In this document: one piece after another, positions 24,357 to 32,600 of the stretch
How the letters are laid out: each line of letters opens with the position of its first letter
How positions within the stretch are numbered: the stretch's first letter is position 1
Program-made: the position numbers and the translations under genes
Assembly: GCF_001908185.1 (NCBI RefSeq)
Contig: NZ_LGHM01000165.1
Coordinates: 1 to 51,603 of the forward strand
Origin: Bradyrhizobium sp. AS23.2
GTDB taxonomy: Bacteria; Pseudomonadota; Alphaproteobacteria; Rhizobiales; Xanthobacteraceae
Reading direction: 5' to 3'
DNA: 51,603 bases
Notes under the pieces: model-generated
Told to the model about the DNA's origin: nothing
Seen by the model: the letters and a program-made list of their open reading frames with translations, nothing else
Databases searched by the model: none

Positions 24357-25244
24357 ATGTCGGTCGATACCCTTCCCCAGTCGTCCATCCCGATCACGTC
24401 GCCGCTGCGGCCGCGCTTCGGGTTCCTCACCTCGACGCCGATCATCGCGGCCGCAACCGCCTGCCTCACGCTGATCGTGCTGGTCTCGATCCTGGCACCG
24501 CTGATCGCGCCGCACGATCCGATTCAGCTTGCGCCCTCGCAGCGACTGAAGCCGGCATCGGCGCAGTTCCTGCTCGGCACCGACGCCTATGGTCGAGACC
24601 TCCTGTCGCGCGTCATTTATGGCGGCCGCATCTCGCTTCTGATCGGGATCGGCTCGGCGGTCCTGTCGATCGTCATCGGGCTTGCGATCGGCCTCGTCTC
24701 CGGCTTCTTCAAGCTGGTCGATTCCGTCCTGATGCGCGTCATGGATGGCCTGATGGCGATGCCGAGCATCCTGCTTGCCATTGCCGTGGTGTCGCTATCC
24801 GGCGCCAGCATCTGGACCGTGCTGGTCGCGATCACCATCCCCGAAATCCCGCGCGTGGCGCGCCTGGTGCGCTCGGTCGTGCTGTCGGCGCGCGAAGAGC
24901 CGTACGTCGAGGCTGCGATCTCGGTCGGCTCATCCCTGCCCAAGATCATGTGGCGACATCTGATGCCGAACACGATCGCGCCTCTGATCGTCCAGGGCAC
25001 CTATGTCTGCGCATCCGCGATCCTCACCGAGGCCATCCTCTCCTTCCTCGGCGCCGGCATCTCGCCGGAGACGCCGACCTGGGGCAACATCATGGCCGAG
25101 GGTCGCCAATACTTCCAGCTCAAGCCGACGCTGATCTTCTGGCCGGGCCTGTTGCTCTCGATCGCCATCCTCAGCATCAACCTGATCGGCGACGCCGCCC
25201 GCGACGCACTCGATCCCCGCATGAAGCAGCGGGAGGGGAAGTGA
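24357..25244 (+). CDS. ABC transporter permease, DppC/OppC type
   Basis: 295 residues with six spans. After a hydrophilic N-terminus come the first span (IIAAATACLTLIVLVSILAP), LGTDAYGRDLLSRVIYGGRI, which is the diagnostic DppC block, and the EAA loop (REEPYVEAAISVGSSLPKIM). It ends with NLIGDAARDALDPRMKQREG, the typical DppC tail. It pairs with the DppB-type permease 17 bases upstream. A 126-bp palindromic repeat separates it from the ATPase gene, which probably still belongs to the same transcript. Confidence 0.94.
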   Translation: MSVDTLPQSSIPITSPLRPRFGFLTSTPIIAAATACLTLIVLVSILAPLIAPHDPIQLAPSQRLKPASAQFLLGTDAYGRDLLSRVIYGGRISLLIGIGSAVLSIVIGLAIGLVSGFFKLVDSVLMRVMDGLMAMPSILLAIAVVSLSGASIWTVLVAITIPEIPRVARLVRSVVLSAREEPYVEAAISVGSSLPKIMWRHLMPNTIAPLIVQGTYVCASAILTEAILSFLGAGISPETPTWGNIMAEGRQYFQLKPTLIFWPGLLLSIAILSINLIGDAARDALDPRMKQREGK

Positions 25245-25257
25245 AACAAGGAGCGCT

Positions 25258-25383
25258 GTCATTCCGGGGCGCGCCGCTTGGCGCGAACTCGGAATCCATT
25301 TCACCACTTGGACTGACGCCCGATGGATTCTCAGATGCGCAATTGCGCATCATAGTTCGCGCTATCGCGCGCTCCGGAATGAC
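25258..25383. repeat. GTCATTCCGGGG-type palindromic repeat (copy 2), inside the ABC operon
   Basis: 126 bp from GTCATTCCGGGGCGCGCCGC to GCGCGCTCCGGAATGAC. It starts 13 bases after the stop of the DppC-type gene and ends 12 bases before the ATG of the ATPase gene. The right half carries the extra hairpin GATGCGCAATTGCGCATC. The last bases of the repeat are followed directly by GAGAG, which serves as the ribosome binding region of the ATPase gene. Confidence 0.88.
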
Positions 25384-25395
25384 GAGAGAGCTTGC

Positions 25396-27045
25396 ATGAC
25401 CAACACCGTTCTCGACATCAACAACCTCGTCATTTCCGTCGGCAAAAAGCCGAAGGGTGCAAACATCATCGACGGCATCTCGATCCAGGTGCGCGAGCGC
25501 GAGACGCTGTGCCTGGTCGGTGAGAGCGGCTCGGGCAAGTCGGTGACCTCGCTCACCACGATGGGCCTGTTGCCCAAGGGCACGCTGGTTCCGACCGGCG
25601 GCAGCATCAAGCTGGTCGGCGAAGAACTGCTCACCGCGACCGACCGCCGCCTGCGGCAGTTGCGTGCCACGCAAATGGCGATGATCTTCCAGGAGCCGAT
25701 GACCGCGCTCAATCCGGTGGTGCCGGTCGGCCGCCAGATCGACGAAGTGCTGCGCGCCCATACCGATCTCGACGCCAAGGCGCGCAAGAAGCGCATCCTC
25801 GACATGATGGAGCAGGTCCGCCTGCCCCAGGTCGAGCGCATCTTCGCCTCCTACCCGCACCGCCTGTCCGGCGGTCAGCGCCAGCGCATCATGATCGCGA
25901 TGGCGCTGGTGCTGGAGCCGAAGCTTCTCATTGCGGACGAGCCGACCACCGCGCTCGACGTCACCACGCAGAAGCAGATCCTGACCCTGATCCGCGACCT
26001 CCAGCGCGATCACGGCACCGCCGTGCTGTTCATCACCCACGACATGGGCGTGGTGGCGGAGATCGCCGACCGCGTTGCCGTGATGCGGCAGGGCCGGCTG
26101 GTCGAGACCGGCCCGCTCGATACCGTGCTGCGCAACCCGACCATGGAATACACCCGCAACCTGCTGGCTTCCGTGCCGAGCCTGGTGCCGCGGACGCCGC
26201 GCGAGGAGAGCCGCGAGCCCGTGGTGCTGGAGACCAACGACCTCAGCAAGGTCTATCGCGAACGCGCGTTCTTCGGCAAAGGCCGCGAGGTCGTCGCCGC
26301 CGACAAGGTCACGCTCACGCTGCGCAAGGGCCGCACGCTTGGCATCGTCGGCGAAAGCGGCTCGGGCAAGTCGACGGTGGCGCGCTGCATCGTGCGCCTG
26401 ATCGATCCGACCTCCGGCGGCGTGCGTCTTTCCGGCCGCGAGATCTCGGACATCTCGCGCCGCCTGCTGCAGCCGCACCGGCAGAAGATCCAGATCGTGT
26501 TTCAGGATCCCTACCGCTCGCTCAACCCGCGCATCACCGTCGGCGAGAGCATCGCGGAAGGCCCGATCAACTATGGCGTCGCGCACGCCGATGCGATGAA
26601 GCGCGCCCGCGAGCTGCTCGAACTGGTCGGCCTGCCGGCCGATGCGGTGTCGCGCTATCCGCACCAGTTCTCCGGCGGCCAGCGCCAGCGTATCGCCATT
26701 GCCCGCGCGCTTGCGCTCGATCCCGACGTGCTGGTCGCGGACGAAGCGGTCTCCGCGCTCGACGTCTCCGTGCAGGCGCAGGTGCTGGAACTGCTCGACG
26801 AGATCCAGACGCGGCTCGGCATCGCCATCCTCTTCATTACCCACGACCTGCGCGTCGCCGCCCAGATCTGCGACGAGGTCGTGGTGATGCAGCACGGCCG
26901 CGTCGTCGAACAGGGCCCGGCCGCGGAGGTGCTGACGCATCCGAAGGAGGCCTACACCAAGGCGCTCCTGGACGCCGCCCCCGGCCGCAACTGGGATTTT
27001 GCGAACTTCCAGCCGGTGTCCGAGGGCGTGGCGGCGACGGCTTAA
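25396..27045 (+). CDS. ABC transporter ATPase with two nucleotide-binding domains (DppD-DppF fusion)
   Basis: 549 residues, two complete ABC ATPase domains in one chain, as in GsiA. Domain 1 has Walker A GESGSGKSVT (about 43-52), signature LSGGQRQR and Walker B LLIADEPTTALD. Domain 2 has Walker A GESGSGKSTV (about 318-327), signature FSGGQRQR and VLVADEAVSALDVSVQ, where Ala replaces the usual Pro after DE. Both H-loops are present (FITHDMGVV and FITHDLRVA). It powers the DppB/DppC-type channel. The start lies 12 bases after a palindromic repeat, which must be transcribed through if the gene belongs to the same operon. Confidence 0.95.
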   Translation: MTNTVLDINNLVISVGKKPKGANIIDGISIQVRERETLCLVGESGSGKSVTSLTTMGLLPKGTLVPTGGSIKLVGEELLTATDRRLRQLRATQMAMIFQEPMTALNPVVPVGRQIDEVLRAHTDLDAKARKKRILDMMEQVRLPQVERIFASYPHRLSGGQRQRIMIAMALVLEPKLLIADEPTTALDVTTQKQILTLIRDLQRDHGTAVLFITHDMGVVAEIADRVAVMRQGRLVETGPLDTVLRNPTMEYTRNLLASVPSLVPRTPREESREPVVLETNDLSKVYRERAFFGKGREVVAADKVTLTLRKGRTLGIVGESGSGKSTVARCIVRLIDPTSGGVRLSGREISDISRRLLQPHRQKIQIVFQDPYRSLNPRITVGESIAEGPINYGVAHADAMKRARELLELVGLPADAVSRYPHQFSGGQRQRIAIARALALDPDVLVADEAVSALDVSVQAQVLELLDEIQTRLGIAILFITHDLRVAAQICDEVVVMQHGRVVEQGPAAEVLTHPKEAYTKALLDAAPGRNWDFANFQPVSEGVAATA

Positions 27046-27056
27046 CTCCCTCCGCT

Positions 27057-27164
27057 GTCATTCCGGGGCATCGCGAAGCGATGAGCCCGGAATCCATTTG
27101 ACCGCGGAGTCTATTGCACAATGGATTCCGGGCTCGCGCCCAAGAGGGCGCGCCCCGGAATGAC
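27057..27164. repeat. GTCATTCCGGGG-type palindromic repeat (copy 3)
   Basis: 108 bp between the ABC ATPase and the M81 peptidase genes. The left arm hairpin tip is GGGGCATCGCGAAGCGATGA, the right one is CGCGCCCAAGAGGGCGCG. The tip stems differ from other copies but remain self-complementary. The remaining 147 bp up to the next start show no further structure that I can assign. Confidence 0.88.
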
Positions 27165-27311
27165 CATCGGATGTAGACCGCCCCCGCAGCATTCCCAAAA
27201 CGATCTAACCCTATGCATGGCGGGATTGCTTCCCACCTTGCCCTCGCCGCAAGGCCAGGGCTAACGTCGAAGCCTAACGTCGCGCACTTTCAATCGTATG
27301 GACTTGAATTG

Positions 27312-28817
27312 ATGACACGTATCGCCGTCGGCGGCTTCCTGCACGAGACCAACACCTTCGCTCCGACGAAGGCTACTTTCGCGGACTTCCAGCATGGCGG
27401 CGGCTGGCCGGCGATGACTGAGGGCGCCGACGTGCTGAAGGTGATGCGTCGCATCAATGTCGGTCTCGCCGGCTTCGTCGACAGCGCTGAAGCAAATCGC
27501 TGGGAACTCATTCCGACCATCGCCTGCGCTGCGAGCCCGTCGGCCCATGTCACCAAGGATGCGTTCGAGCGCATCGTGAAGGTGATGGTCGACGGCATTG
27601 CCGCGGCCGGTCCGCTCGATGGGGTCTATCTCGACCTGCACGGCGCCATGGTGACCGAGCATCTCGACGACGGCGAAGGCGAGATCCTGGCGCGCGTGCG
27701 CCGCGTCATCGGCAAGGACATTCCGCTGGTCACGAGCCTCGACCTCCACGCCAACGTCACGCCCGAGATGATGGAACATGCGGACGCGCTGATCGCCTAC
27801 CGCACCTATCCCCATGTCGACATGGCCGAGACCGGCCGCGCCTCCGCAAGACATCTGGCGCTGCTCCTGAAGACCAAGCAACGTTTCGCAAAAGCGTTCC
27901 GGCAATTGCCGTTCCTGATCCCGATCAGCTGGCAGTGCACCAACGATCAGCCCACCAGGGGCATCTACGAGAAGCTCGCCGCGCTGGAGAGCGATGCGGT
28001 TCCGACACTCTCTTTCGCGCCGGGCTTCCCCGCCGCCGACTTCCGTGATTGCGGACCAAGCGTGTTCGCCTATGGCAAGACGCAAGCCGACGCGGACCGC
28101 GCGGCGGATGCGATCGTGAAACTGGTCGAAAGCCACGAGGACGATTTCGACGGCAAGATCTGGTCCCCCGATGACGGCGTGCGCCATGCGATGGAGCTTG
28201 CCAAGGGCGCGAGCAAGCCGATCATCATCGCCGATACCCAGGACAATCCCGGCGCCGGCGGCGATTCCGACACCACCGGCATGCTGCGTGCACTGGTGCG
28301 CAACAAGGCCAGCGCCGCGACCGGAGCGATCTACGATCCGGAGTCGGCCAAGGCCGCACACGCCGCCGGTGTCGGCGCGACCGTGACGCTCTCGCTCGGC
28401 GGCAAGTCCGGCATTCCCGGCGATGAGCCCTATCGCGAGACTTTCGTCGTCGAAAAGCTGTCCGACGGCCGCTTCATCGCGCCCGGTCCCTATTATGGCG
28501 GCCGCGAGATGGAGATGGGTCCGTCAGCGTGCCTGCGCATCGGTGACGTCCGTGTGGTCGTGAGCTCGCACAAGGCGCAACTCGCCGACCAGGCGATGTA
28601 CCGCTATGTCGGCATCGAGCCGACCGCGCAGAAGATTTTGGTCAACAAGAGCTCGGTGCATTTCCGCGCCGATTTCGAACCGATCGCAGAGAAGCTGATG
28701 ATCTGCGCCGCGCCCGGCGCAATGCCGGCCGACACTGCCACGCTGCCATGGACGCGTCTGCGGCCGGGCATCCGCATCAAGCCGAACGGCCCCGTTTTCA
28801 CTCTCCCATCACGCTAA
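27312..28817 (+). CDS. M81 family metallopeptidase (MlrC / microcystinase C-like)
   Basis: 501 residues from ATG 27312. A longer frame begins 99 bases upstream, but the conserved N-terminus MTRIAVGGFLHETNTFAPTK starts here. The zinc motifs of the family are HETNTF near residue 11, YLDLHGAM near 106 and TSLDLHAN near 141. The C-terminal MlrC_C domain begins near 300 (IIIADTQDNPGAGGDSDTTG). MlrC cleaves linearised microcystin peptides. Most bacterial homologues have unknown substrates. It stands between an oligopeptide-type ABC transporter and an M20 amidohydrolase, 13 bases before the latter, which suggests breakdown of an imported peptide or amide. Confidence 0.92.
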   Translation: MTRIAVGGFLHETNTFAPTKATFADFQHGGGWPAMTEGADVLKVMRRINVGLAGFVDSAEANRWELIPTIACAASPSAHVTKDAFERIVKVMVDGIAAAGPLDGVYLDLHGAMVTEHLDDGEGEILARVRRVIGKDIPLVTSLDLHANVTPEMMEHADALIAYRTYPHVDMAETGRASARHLALLLKTKQRFAKAFRQLPFLIPISWQCTNDQPTRGIYEKLAALESDAVPTLSFAPGFPAADFRDCGPSVFAYGKTQADADRAADAIVKLVESHEDDFDGKIWSPDDGVRHAMELAKGASKPIIIADTQDNPGAGGDSDTTGMLRALVRNKASAATGAIYDPESAKAAHAAGVGATVTLSLGGKSGIPGDEPYRETFVVEKLSDGRFIAPGPYYGGREMEMGPSACLRIGDVRVVVSSHKAQLADQAMYRYVGIEPTAQKILVNKSSVHFRADFEPIAEKLMICAAPGAMPADTATLPWTRLRPGIRIKPNGPVFTLPSR

Positions 28818-28830
28818 CTGGACAGGACAC

Positions 28831-30003
28831 ATGCCCACGATCGAGCGCATCGACGGCTATGCCGACGAACTCACCGCCATTCGCCGCGACCTCCACGCCC
28901 ATCCCGAGATCGGCTTCGAGGAAGTGCGCACCTCCGGCATTGTCGCCGACAAACTGACGAGCTGGGGCATCGAGGTGCATCGCGGTCTCGGCGGCACCGG
29001 CGTGATCGGCGTCATCAAGGGCAAGGGCTCAAGCGCCAAGCGCATCGGCCTGCGCGCCGACATGGACGCGCTGCCGATGGAAGAGAACACCAATTTGAAA
29101 TGGCGCTCGACCATTCCCGGCCGCTTCCACGGCTGCGGCCATGACGGCCACACCACCATGCTGCTCGGCACCGCGCGCTACCTCGCCGAGACCAGGAATT
29201 TTGACGGCACCGTGCACCTGATCTTCCAGCCGGCCGAGGAAGGTCTCGGCGGTGCCCGCGCGATGATCAAGGACGGCCTGTTCGAGAAGTTTCCGTGCGA
29301 CGAGCTCTACGGCCTACACAACGCACCCGACCTCAACCACGGCGAGATCGCGATCCTGCCGGGCCCCGCAATGGCCGGCGCCGACTTCTTCGACCTCCGT
29401 ATCACCGGCTATGGCGCGCACGGCGCGATGCCCGAGCGCTCCAAGGACGCGGTGATCATCGCGACCACGCTGGCGCAGGCGATCCAGACCATCGTCAGCC
29501 GCAATGTCGAACCGCTCCAGTCCGCCGTCATCTCGATCACCCAGATCCATGCCGGTTCCGCCTACAACGTCATTCCCGGCGAGGCACATCTCTGCGGCAC
29601 CATCCGCGCCTTCTCGGATGAAGTCCGCGCGCTGATCCGCGAGCGCATCCGCACGATCTGCGCCGGTATCGCGACCGCGTTCCAGTGCGAGATCGATGCC
29701 GACGTGCGCGACACTTTTGGCGTGCTGATCAACCAGGTCGAGCAGTCCAAGGTGGTCGAGGAAGTCGCACGCACCGTCGTCGATCCCGCCAAGGTGATCA
29801 CCCGGACGGAACCGAAGATGGGCAGCGAGGATTTTGCCGACATGCTGCAAACCATTCCCGGCGCCTACTTCTGGGTCGGCCATGACGGCTCGGTGCCCGT
29901 GCACAATCCCGGCTATGTGCTCGACGACAAGATCCTGCCGATCGGCGCCAGCATGTTTGCCCGGATCATCGAAACGCGCATGCCGGTAGGTAGCAATGCA
30001 TAA
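28831..30003 (+). CDS. M20 family amidohydrolase (hippurate hydrolase / aminoacylase type)
   Basis: 390 residues, the usual length. It starts MPTIERIDGYADELTAIRRD and continues LHAHPEIGFEEVRTS, the family hallmark. Metal-binding motifs are GLRADMDALPMEE, RFHGCGHDGHTTMLLG (Cys and two His), FQPAEEGLGGA (Glu pair), ELYGLHNAPD (His) and, near the end, PKMGSEDFADML. It hydrolyses N-acyl amino acids, such as hippurate or indole-acetyl amino acids in relatives, in the cytoplasm. Its stop overlaps the start of the amidase gene, so the two are translationally coupled. Confidence 0.93.
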   Translation: MPTIERIDGYADELTAIRRDLHAHPEIGFEEVRTSGIVADKLTSWGIEVHRGLGGTGVIGVIKGKGSSAKRIGLRADMDALPMEENTNLKWRSTIPGRFHGCGHDGHTTMLLGTARYLAETRNFDGTVHLIFQPAEEGLGGARAMIKDGLFEKFPCDELYGLHNAPDLNHGEIAILPGPAMAGADFFDLRITGYGAHGAMPERSKDAVIIATTLAQAIQTIVSRNVEPLQSAVISITQIHAGSAYNVIPGEAHLCGTIRAFSDEVRALIRERIRTICAGIATAFQCEIDADVRDTFGVLINQVEQSKVVEEVARTVVDPAKVITRTEPKMGSEDFADMLQTIPGAYFWVGHDGSVPVHNPGYVLDDKILPIGASMFARIIETRMPVGSNA

Positions 30004-31418
30004 AATGAGTGCTGAAGAGGCGGTTACCTCGCTGCACGATCTCTCCGCGGTCGATCTGATCGCGGGCTATCGCGCCAAACAGTTCTCGCCGAGCGAGGTG
30101 CTGGAGGACGTGCTTGCGCACGTTGCTGCGTGGGAACCGCACCTCAAGGCGCTCTATGCGTTCGATCCCGACAGCGCGCGCGATGCCGCCAAGGCCTCGA
30201 CCGCGCGCTGGAGCGGGGGGCGAACCCTCCGGCGCGCTCGACGGCGTGCCGGTGACGGTGAAGGACAACATCGCGACCAAGGGCGTGCCGGTGCCGCTGG
30301 GCGCGGCCAGCGTCAAGCTCGTGCCGGCCGAGAAGGACGCACCGCCCGCCGCGCGCCTGCGCGAGGCCGGCGCGGTCATCTTCGCCAAGACCACCATGCC
30401 CGATTACGGCATGCTGTCCTCGGGGCTCTCCAGCTTCCATGCGCTCGCGCGCAATCCCTGGGACCTCTCCAAGAATCCCGGCGGCTCCAGCGCTGGCGCC
30501 GGCGCCGCCGCGGCGGCCGGCTATGGTCCGTTACATCTCGGCACCGATATCGGCGGCTCGGTCCGCCTGCCCGCAGGCTGGTGCGGCCTTGTCGGCTTGA
30601 AGCCGAGCCTCGGCCGCGTGCCGATCGATCCGCCCTATGTGGGCCGCGTCGCCGGTCCCATGACCCGCACGGTCGACGACTGTGCGCTGATGATGAGCGT
30701 GCTCTCAAAACCCGACCGGCGCGACGGCATGAGCCTGCCCGCCGACCCCCTCAACTGGAAGGGGCTGGAAAAGTCCCCGCGAAAGTTGCGCATCGGCCTG
30801 ATGCTCGATCTCGGCGTCGGCCAGAAGCTGGAGAAGCCGGTGCGCGAGGTCGCGGTGAAGGCTGCGAAAGCATTCGAATCCGCCGGCGCCGTTGTCACGG
30901 AAGTGGAAGGCATCCTCACGCGCGAAATGCTCGACGGCCTCGACAATTTCTGGCGCGCCCGGATGTGGGACGATCTGTCCAAGCTGACGTCAGCCGAGCA
31001 GGCAAAGGTGCTGCCCTATATCTTCAAATGGGGCGAGTCCGGCGCGAAACTTTCCGGCGTCGACGTGATCCGCGGCTTCAACCAGACCATGGCGATCCGC
31101 GCCGCGGCCGCAAAGCTGTTCTGCGAGCTCGACTACGTGATCTCGCCGACCGCACCGAACGTAAACTACCCGGCGGAATGGGCCTCGCCGCTAAACGATC
31201 CCCTGAAGCCGTTCGAGCACATCTGCTATACCGTGCCGTGGAATATGTCGGAGAACCCGGCGGTATCCATCAATGGCGGCTTCGACGCGAAGGGCTTTCC
31301 CATCGGCGTGCAGATCGTCGGTCGCCGCTTCGACGATATCGGCGTGCTCGGCATGGCCAAGGCGTTCGAAGGCCTGCGCGGCCCGCAGCGGCCCTGGCCG
31401 AGCCCTCCGACGAAGTAG
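29996..31418 (+). pseudogene. Amidase (AS family), disrupted by +1 frameshift
   Basis: The N-terminal frame starts MHKMSAEEAVTSLHDLSAVD (29996; MSAEEA at 30005 also possible) and is correct to about residue 73. The rest is in the +1 frame and complete to 31418. The break is a six-G run at 30215-30220: with five G the sequence reads ARWSGGEPSGALDGVPVTVK, a normal amidase. The Ser-cisSer-Lys triad is intact: Lys in VTVKDNIATKG, Ser in GGSSAGAGAA, Ser in GTDIGGSVRLPAG. Corrected length is about 473 residues. AS amidases hydrolyse carboxamides to acid and ammonia. It is the third hydrolase of this operon. Whether the shift is real cannot be told here. Confidence 0.85.
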
Positions 31419-31427
31419 CGACACTCC

Positions 31428-31555
31428 GTCATTCCGGGTTGCGCCCTCTTGGCGCAAGCCCGGAATCCATTCATCGGCACAAGTTGTGCGGAGAGATGGA
31501 TTCTCAGGTGCGCAATTGCGCACCGTAGCTCGCGCTTCGCGCGCCCCGGAATGAC
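31428..31555. repeat. GTCATTCCGGGG-type palindromic repeat (copy 4)
   Basis: 128 bp between the amidase and the crotonase genes. The left arm starts GTCATTCCGGGTTGCGCC with tip GCCCTCTTGGCGC. The right half contains the hairpin GGTGCGCAATTGCGCACC and ends GCGCGCCCCGGAATGAC. Where copies 2, 5 and 7 of the GCGCAATTGCGC hairpin have GAT/ATC, this copy has GGT/ACC, so the pairing is kept. Confidence 0.88.
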
Positions 31556-31593
31556 GTGCTAGAGAGAACAGGAAACACAGGAAGGAAACCACC

Positions 31594-32484
31594 ATGGCGT
31601 ATGAGACGATCAAGTACGAGGTCGCCGAGCAGATCCTCACCATCACGCTGAACCGGCCCGACAAGCTCAACGCCTTCAATGCGCAGATGCAGGCCGAGCT
31701 GATCGACGCGTTCGACGCTGCCGACAAGGACGACAACGTCCGCGCCATCATCGTCACCGGTGCCGGCCGCGGCTTCTGCGCGGGTGCGGATCTTTCGTCG
31801 GGCGCCGACACCTTCGATCGCGACGCGCGGCGCGGGCCGGTGAAGCGGCTCGCCGACGGCAAGGTGGACTACAGCGATCCGCAGGTGCGCGATGGCGGCG
31901 GCCAGGTGACCTTGCGTATCTTCAAATGCCTGAAGCCTGTCATCGCCGCGGTGAACGGGCCTGCGGTCGGCATCGGCGTCACCATGCAGCTCGCAATGGA
32001 CATCCGCATCGCATCCGATGCTGCACGTTTCGGCTTCGTGTTCTCCCAGCGCGGTATCGTGCCCGAGGCCGCCTCGAGCTGGTTCCTGCCGCGCATCGTC
32101 GGCATCTCGCAGGCGCTGGAATGGTGCTATTCGGGCCGCGTCTTCCCGGCCCAGGAAGCGCTCGCCGGCCGTCTCGTCAGCAAGGTCGTGCCGCCGGACG
32201 ATCTGTTGCCGACCGCCCGCGCGCTCGCCAAGGAGTTCGCAGCGAAGACCGCGCCGGTCTCAGTCGCGCTGATCCGGCAGATGATGTGGCGCATGATGGG
32301 CGCGGACGATCCGATGGAAGCACACAAGGTCGACAGCCGCGGCATCTACGCCCGCGGCCGCTCCGACGACGTCAAGGAAGGCGTGGTGTCGTTCCTGGAG
32401 AAGCGCCCCGCGCAGTTCAAGAACAAGGTGTCCAGCGACATGCCGGATTATTTCCCGTGGTGGACGGAGCGGGAGTACAAGTGA
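31594..32484 (+). CDS. Enoyl-CoA hydratase/isomerase (crotonase) family protein
   Basis: 296 residues, with a good ribosome binding site (GGAAGGAAACC). The crotonase fold is clear from LTITLNRPDKLNAFNAQMQA, GAGRGFCAGADLSSGAD, AAVNGPAVGIGVTMQLAMDI and a C-terminal extension (PAQFKNKVSSDMPDYFPWW). The two catalytic glutamates of classical hydratases are not at their usual places: GIGVT replaces GGGCE and VFSQRGIVPE replaces the KPE position. A glutamate occurs instead in IVPEAASSW, as in isomerase-like or PaaG-like crotonases. It may therefore be an isomerase or act on another acyl-CoA. It follows the amidase gene after a repeat and may be a separate unit. Confidence 0.88.
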   Translation: MAYETIKYEVAEQILTITLNRPDKLNAFNAQMQAELIDAFDAADKDDNVRAIIVTGAGRGFCAGADLSSGADTFDRDARRGPVKRLADGKVDYSDPQVRDGGGQVTLRIFKCLKPVIAAVNGPAVGIGVTMQLAMDIRIASDAARFGFVFSQRGIVPEAASSWFLPRIVGISQALEWCYSGRVFPAQEALAGRLVSKVVPPDDLLPTARALAKEFAAKTAPVSVALIRQMMWRMMGADDPMEAHKVDSRGIYARGRSDDVKEGVVSFLEKRPAQFKNKVSSDMPDYFPWWTEREYK

Positions 32485-32500
32485 CGCGAAGCTCGTAGTC

Positions 32501-32594
32501 CGTAGGGTGGGCAAAGCGAAGCGTGCCCACCACTCTGGTTTCGACCACCGACAAGATGGTGGGCACGGCGCAAAGCGCCTTTGCCCACCCTACG
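32501..32594. repeat. Palindromic repeat, CGTAGGGTGGGCAAAGCG type
   Basis: 94 bp. It opens with CGTAGGGTGGGCAAAGCGAA and GCGTGCCCACCA, and closes with the complement TGGTGGGCACG ... TTTGCCCACCCTACG. It lies between convergent genes, so its RNA could act as a bidirectional 3'-end hairpin. A related element with CGTAGGATGGGTAGAG arms is at 48368-48452. Confidence 0.85.
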
Positions 32595-32600
32595 GCACCG

